Shown here: positions 10,935 to 13,743 of the stretch, piece after piece
Layout: each line of letters opens with the position of its first letter
Numbering within the stretch: position 1 is the stretch's first letter
Program-made: the position numbers and the translations under genes
DNA from: CAYRVX01 sp964642165
Lineage (GTDB): Bacteria; Planctomycetota; Phycisphaerae; SM23-33
DNA length: 13,743 nucleotides
Direction: 5' to 3'
NCBI GenBank assembly: GCA_964642165.1
Contig: CAZXOC010000204.1
Span: 1-13,743, forward strand
The notes under the pieces: generated by a model
Databases searched by the model: none
The model's input: the letters and a program-made list of their open reading frames with translations, nothing else
What the model was told of the DNA's origin: nothing

Positions 10935-13743
10935 GCCACGTGATCCTCATCCCCGCGCTGCTGGGGGCGCTTGCGGCCGCGCGAACCGTCGCGGCGCCCC
11001 TGGAGAACCTCGCGCCGAAGGCCAAGGCAGCGGCCACGTCCGAGTTCAGCGCGGACTACGTCGCCCGCTTCGCGATCGACGGCAAGATCCCCGGCGCGAT
11101 GAGCCGCGCCGACGTGGGCAAGGCCTGGGCCGTCCAGGGCACCAAGCACGGCGGCGGGGCCGCCCTCACGCTTCAGTGGCCCCGGCCCGTCCCGATCGCG
11201 GAGGTCGTCTACTACGGGCGGACGGCCTGGGAGTGGGTCGAGAACTGGAAGGACTACGAGCTGTACCTCGACGACGCCGGCACGCCCGCCGCCAAGGGCC
11301 GTCTGAAGCCCGGCCACGGGCCCCAGCGCATCAAGCTGCCCCGGCCGACGCGCGCCGCGAAACTCACGCTGAAGTTCCTCAGCTCCTACGGCGGCAGCAA
11401 CCCGGGCGCGTCCGAGATCCGGGTCTACCCGGCCAGCCCGCCGGACAAGCTGCTGGGGCCGTTCACGTCCGCCCAGCCGAAGGCGGCCGGCCGGCGGACC
11501 GCCCCCGTTCGCGAGCTGCCCGAATCGGCGGAGCTGGCGGCCGCACTGAAGCAGGGCAAGCTCGGCTTCGACAGGCTCCTGGTCCTCCAGCGGCACGTGC
11601 TGAACCCCACGCACGTCTACACGTACCACTGCGAGGGCTTCCGCGGCGGCGGGGGGCTGTTCGTCCTCGACGTCGCCGCGGGCGAGCTGCACAAGCTCGT
11701 CGACGCCGGCGGCGGGCAGATGATCGATTACGACCTGTCCCACGACGGCCGCACCGTGCTGTTCAGTTGGCGCCGCGGCGCCAAGAGCACCTACCAGCTC
11801 TTCACGATTCCCGTGGCCGGCGGCGAGCCGAAGCAGCTCACCGACGGCGAGCACCACAACTACAACGGCTGCTGGCTGCCGGACGGGAACGTCGCCTTCC
11901 TCTCGACGCGCAAGAGCCAGTACGCCTACTGCTGGACCTCGCCGGTGGGCATCCTCTACCGCATGAAGCCCGACGGCAGCGACGTGCGCCGCATCTCGGC
12001 GAACTACCTCAACGACTTCACGCCGTCGGTGACGAACGACGGGCAGATCATCTACGGCCGCTGGGAGTACGTCGACCGCCCGGCGATTCCCATCCAGAGC
12101 CTCTGGACGATCAACCCCGACGGGACGGGCCTGGCGGTCTTCTACGGCAACCGCGTGCTGAGCCCGGCGACGTTCATCGAGCCGCGAGCCATTCCCGGCT
12201 CGCCGGCGATCCTGTGCACGCTGACGGCGCACAACGGCCCGTGCCGCGGCGCGATCGGCATCATCGACGCGATCCACGGCGTCAACGCCCAGGCTGCCAT
12301 CCGCAACCTCACGCCGGAGGTGAACATCGGGCGGGTGGACAAGGGCAGCGGCAACCACGTCCGCGGGCCGTACGAGAACCCCTACCCCCTCGACGGCGAG
12401 CGGTTCCTCGTCTCGCGAGGCGGCACGATCCTCCTGCGCGACTACGACGGCACGAAGCAGGCCGCGCTGCTCGCCCCGCGGGGCGGGATGGGCTTCTACA
12501 ACCCCCGGCCCGTCCGCCCGCGCCCGCGCCCGCCGGTGCGTCCCAGCCACCTGCCGCCCGCCGGCGAGGCCGACGCGTGGGCGACGCTCTACCTCCAGGA
12601 CGTCTACAACGGCCTGGAGCCCCACGTGAAGCGCGGCGATGTGGTCCGGGTCGCCGTCGTGCAGGAGATCGAGAAGCCCCGCCTCGCCCAGGTCAGCCTG
12701 CGGGCGTTCGGCTTCCAGTTCCCGGTGGTCTCGTGCGGCGCGACGTACGCGCCGAAGAAGCTGTGGGGCTTTGCGGACGTGGCCGCGGACGGCTCGGCCG
12801 CCTTCCGCGTGCCGGCCGGCGTGCCGATCTACTTCATGGCCCTCGACGCCGAAGGCCGGGCCCTCCAGCGCATGCGGAGCTTCACGCACCTCATGCCCGG
12901 CGAGGTGCAGGGCTGTGTCGGCTGTCACGAGTCGCGGACGCAGAACGCCCACGGCTTCGCCCACCCCGCCGCGTTCGCCGGCAAGCCGCAGGAGCTCAAG
13001 GAGCCGGAATGGGGCGCGGCGGGCTTCAGCTACGCCCACGTCGTCCAGCCCGTGCTGGACAAGCACTGCGTCCGCTGCCACAACGCCGCCGACCGCCCCG
13101 GCGGGCTCGACCTCTCCGGCGACCTGACCGACTACTTCAACGTCTCCTACGAGCACCTCGCCCGGCAGGGCCGTCCCGGCGACAACCCCTACACGAAGTG
13201 GATCCCCACCTACAACGGGCGCGAGGCGAACATCCTCGAGATCACCCCCGGGCACTGGGGCTCGCCGGCCAGCAAGCTCGCCGAGGTCGTCCGCTCCGGG
13301 CACGCCGACGCGCGCGGGCAGAGGCGGGTGAAGGTCGACGACGCGGGGCGGCGGCGCCTCTTCGCGTGGATCGACCTGAACGTGCCGTACTACGGCACGA
13401 GCCGGTCGAACCATTACGGCCGGCGCGGCTGCCGGCAGATGGTCCCGCCCGACCTGGAGAAGGTCCTCCAGGACGTCGCGCAGCGCCGCTGCGCGAGCTG
13501 CCACAAGGCCGACCGCCGCGGGCGCGCGGGCATCCCGCGGCGGCCCTGGACCCGCATCACCCGCCCGGAGAGGAACGGCTTCCTCCTGGCCCCGCTGGCC
13601 GCCCGCCACGGCGGCACCGAGGCCTGCGGCAGGGCGGTCTTCGAATCGCCCGACGACCCCGACTACCGCGCGATCCTCGCCACCTTCGAGCCCATCACGA
13701 AGCTCCTGCAAGCCCAGCCGCGGATGGACATGCGGAAGCGGCG
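10931..13743 (+). CDS. HzsA-related trihaem cytochrome with N-terminal F5/8 type C domain, copy 3 (3' end outside window)
   Basis: The frame is open from the overlapping ATG to the window edge: 937 visible residues, with only a short tail missing by comparison with copies 1 and 2. A short signal peptide (residues 1-22, ending TVAA) leads into a discoidin/F5/8 type C-like domain at about 25-170 (start NLAPKAKAAATSEFSADY; later KDYELYLDD, IKLPRPTRAAKLTLKF and EIRVYP), a fold that often binds carbohydrate or surfaces. The propeller follows (VFSWRRGAKSTYQLF, RWEYVDRPAIPIQSLWTIN). Haem sites are CVGCH (662-666, within MPGEVQGCVGCHE), CVRCH (713-717, within QPVLDKHCVRCHN) and CASCH (854-858). The Cys-rich propeller motif of copies 1 and 2 is reduced to one Cys (SQYAYCW). 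It is clearly the same family but more distant. It may anchor the complex or give it a different substrate. Confidence 0.92.
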   Translation, partial: MSHVILIPALLGALAAARTVAAPLENLAPKAKAAATSEFSADYVARFAIDGKIPGAMSRADVGKAWAVQGTKHGGGAALTLQWPRPVPIAEVVYYGRTAWEWVENWKDYELYLDDAGTPAAKGRLKPGHGPQRIKLPRPTRAAKLTLKFLSSYGGSNPGASEIRVYPASPPDKLLGPFTSAQPKAAGRRTAPVRELPESAELAAALKQGKLGFDRLLVLQRHVLNPTHVYTYHCEGFRGGGGLFVLDVAAGELHKLVDAGGGQMIDYDLSHDGRTVLFSWRRGAKSTYQLFTIPVAGGEPKQLTDGEHHNYNGCWLPDGNVAFLSTRKSQYAYCWTSPVGILYRMKPDGSDVRRISANYLNDFTPSVTNDGQIIYGRWEYVDRPAIPIQSLWTINPDGTGLAVFYGNRVLSPATFIEPRAIPGSPAILCTLTAHNGPCRGAIGIIDAIHGVNAQAAIRNLTPEVNIGRVDKGSGNHVRGPYENPYPLDGERFLVSRGGTILLRDYDGTKQAALLAPRGGMGFYNPRPVRPRPRPPVRPSHLPPAGEADAWATLYLQDVYNGLEPHVKRGDVVRVAVVQEIEKPRLAQVSLRAFGFQFPVVSCGATYAPKKLWGFADVAADGSAAFRVPAGVPIYFMALDAEGRALQRMRSFTHLMPGEVQGCVGCHESRTQNAHGFAHPAAFAGKPQELKEPEWGAAGFSYAHVVQPVLDKHCVRCHNAADRPGGLDLSGDLTDYFNVSYEHLARQGRPGDNPYTKWIPTYNGREANILEITPGHWGSPASKLAEVVRSGHADARGQRRVKVDDAGRRRLFAWIDLNVPYYGTSRSNHYGRRGCRQMVPPDLEKVLQDVAQRRCASCHKADRRGRAGIPRRPWTRITRPERNGFLLAPLAARHGGTEACGRAVFESPDDPDYRAILATFEPITKLLQAQPRMDMRKR

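Noticed and set aside
10844..13711. A 955-codon open frame on the minus strand opposite copy 3
   Set aside because: It is exactly antisense to a clear trihaem cytochrome, its translation is low-complexity and rich in Arg, Ala, Val and Pro, and it has no domain. Long antisense frames are expected at this GC content.
5677..13743. Calling the three cytochromes true hydrazine synthase alpha subunits (hzsA)
   Set aside because: The haem number differs and the expected Tyr ligand is absent, so only 'HzsA-related' is supported.

Overview
The window is very GC-rich DNA with GC-rich third codon positions. It encodes mostly exported proteins: four multihaem c-type cytochromes, a serpin and a CsgG/FlgO-like protein. 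Haem proteins joined to beta-propellers, HzsA-related proteins and a bacterial serpin together point to a Planctomycetota (or PVC-group) genome. This is inference from gene content, as there is no rRNA or marker gene here. No tRNA, rRNA, CRISPR array, transposase or integration site was seen.

Left part (1-3650): a partial gene on the minus strand encodes an exported protein with a CsgG/FlgO/TolB-type N-terminal domain followed by a jelly-roll-like region; it runs off the left edge. Divergent from it is a complete secreted serpin with an inhibitory-type hinge (1277-2518). The serpin converges on a six-helix membrane protein with an N-terminal HAAS/DUF1700-type domain (2532-3326, minus). A gap of about 320 bases separates that gene from the right-hand cluster. 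It holds a possible small ORF, a strong GC palindrome and a candidate extended -10 promoter.

Right part (3651-13743): four genes lie on the plus strand in one apparent operon. The first encodes a YVTN-type beta-propeller fused to a dihaem MauG/cytochrome c peroxidase-like domain. It is followed by three tandem paralogues of the HzsA-related family (TolB-like propeller plus three CxxCH haem sites each). The last two genes overlap by ATGA, and the last one, with an extra F5/8 type C (discoidin-like) N-terminal domain, is cut by the right edge. Together the four proteins carry eleven CxxCH motifs and each begins with a signal peptide.

The main point of interest is that this set mirrors the subunit plan of anammox hydrazine synthase: a propeller subunit, a dihaem peroxidase-like subunit and an alpha subunit with propeller plus haem domain. 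Here the beta-like and gamma-like modules are fused and the alpha-like subunit is tripled. The alpha-like proteins have three haem sites rather than two, and none has tyrosine four residues after a CxxCH histidine, the position I recall as the active-site haem ligand in hydrazine synthase. A related periplasmic redox complex with a different, unknown substrate is therefore more likely than hydrazine synthesis.
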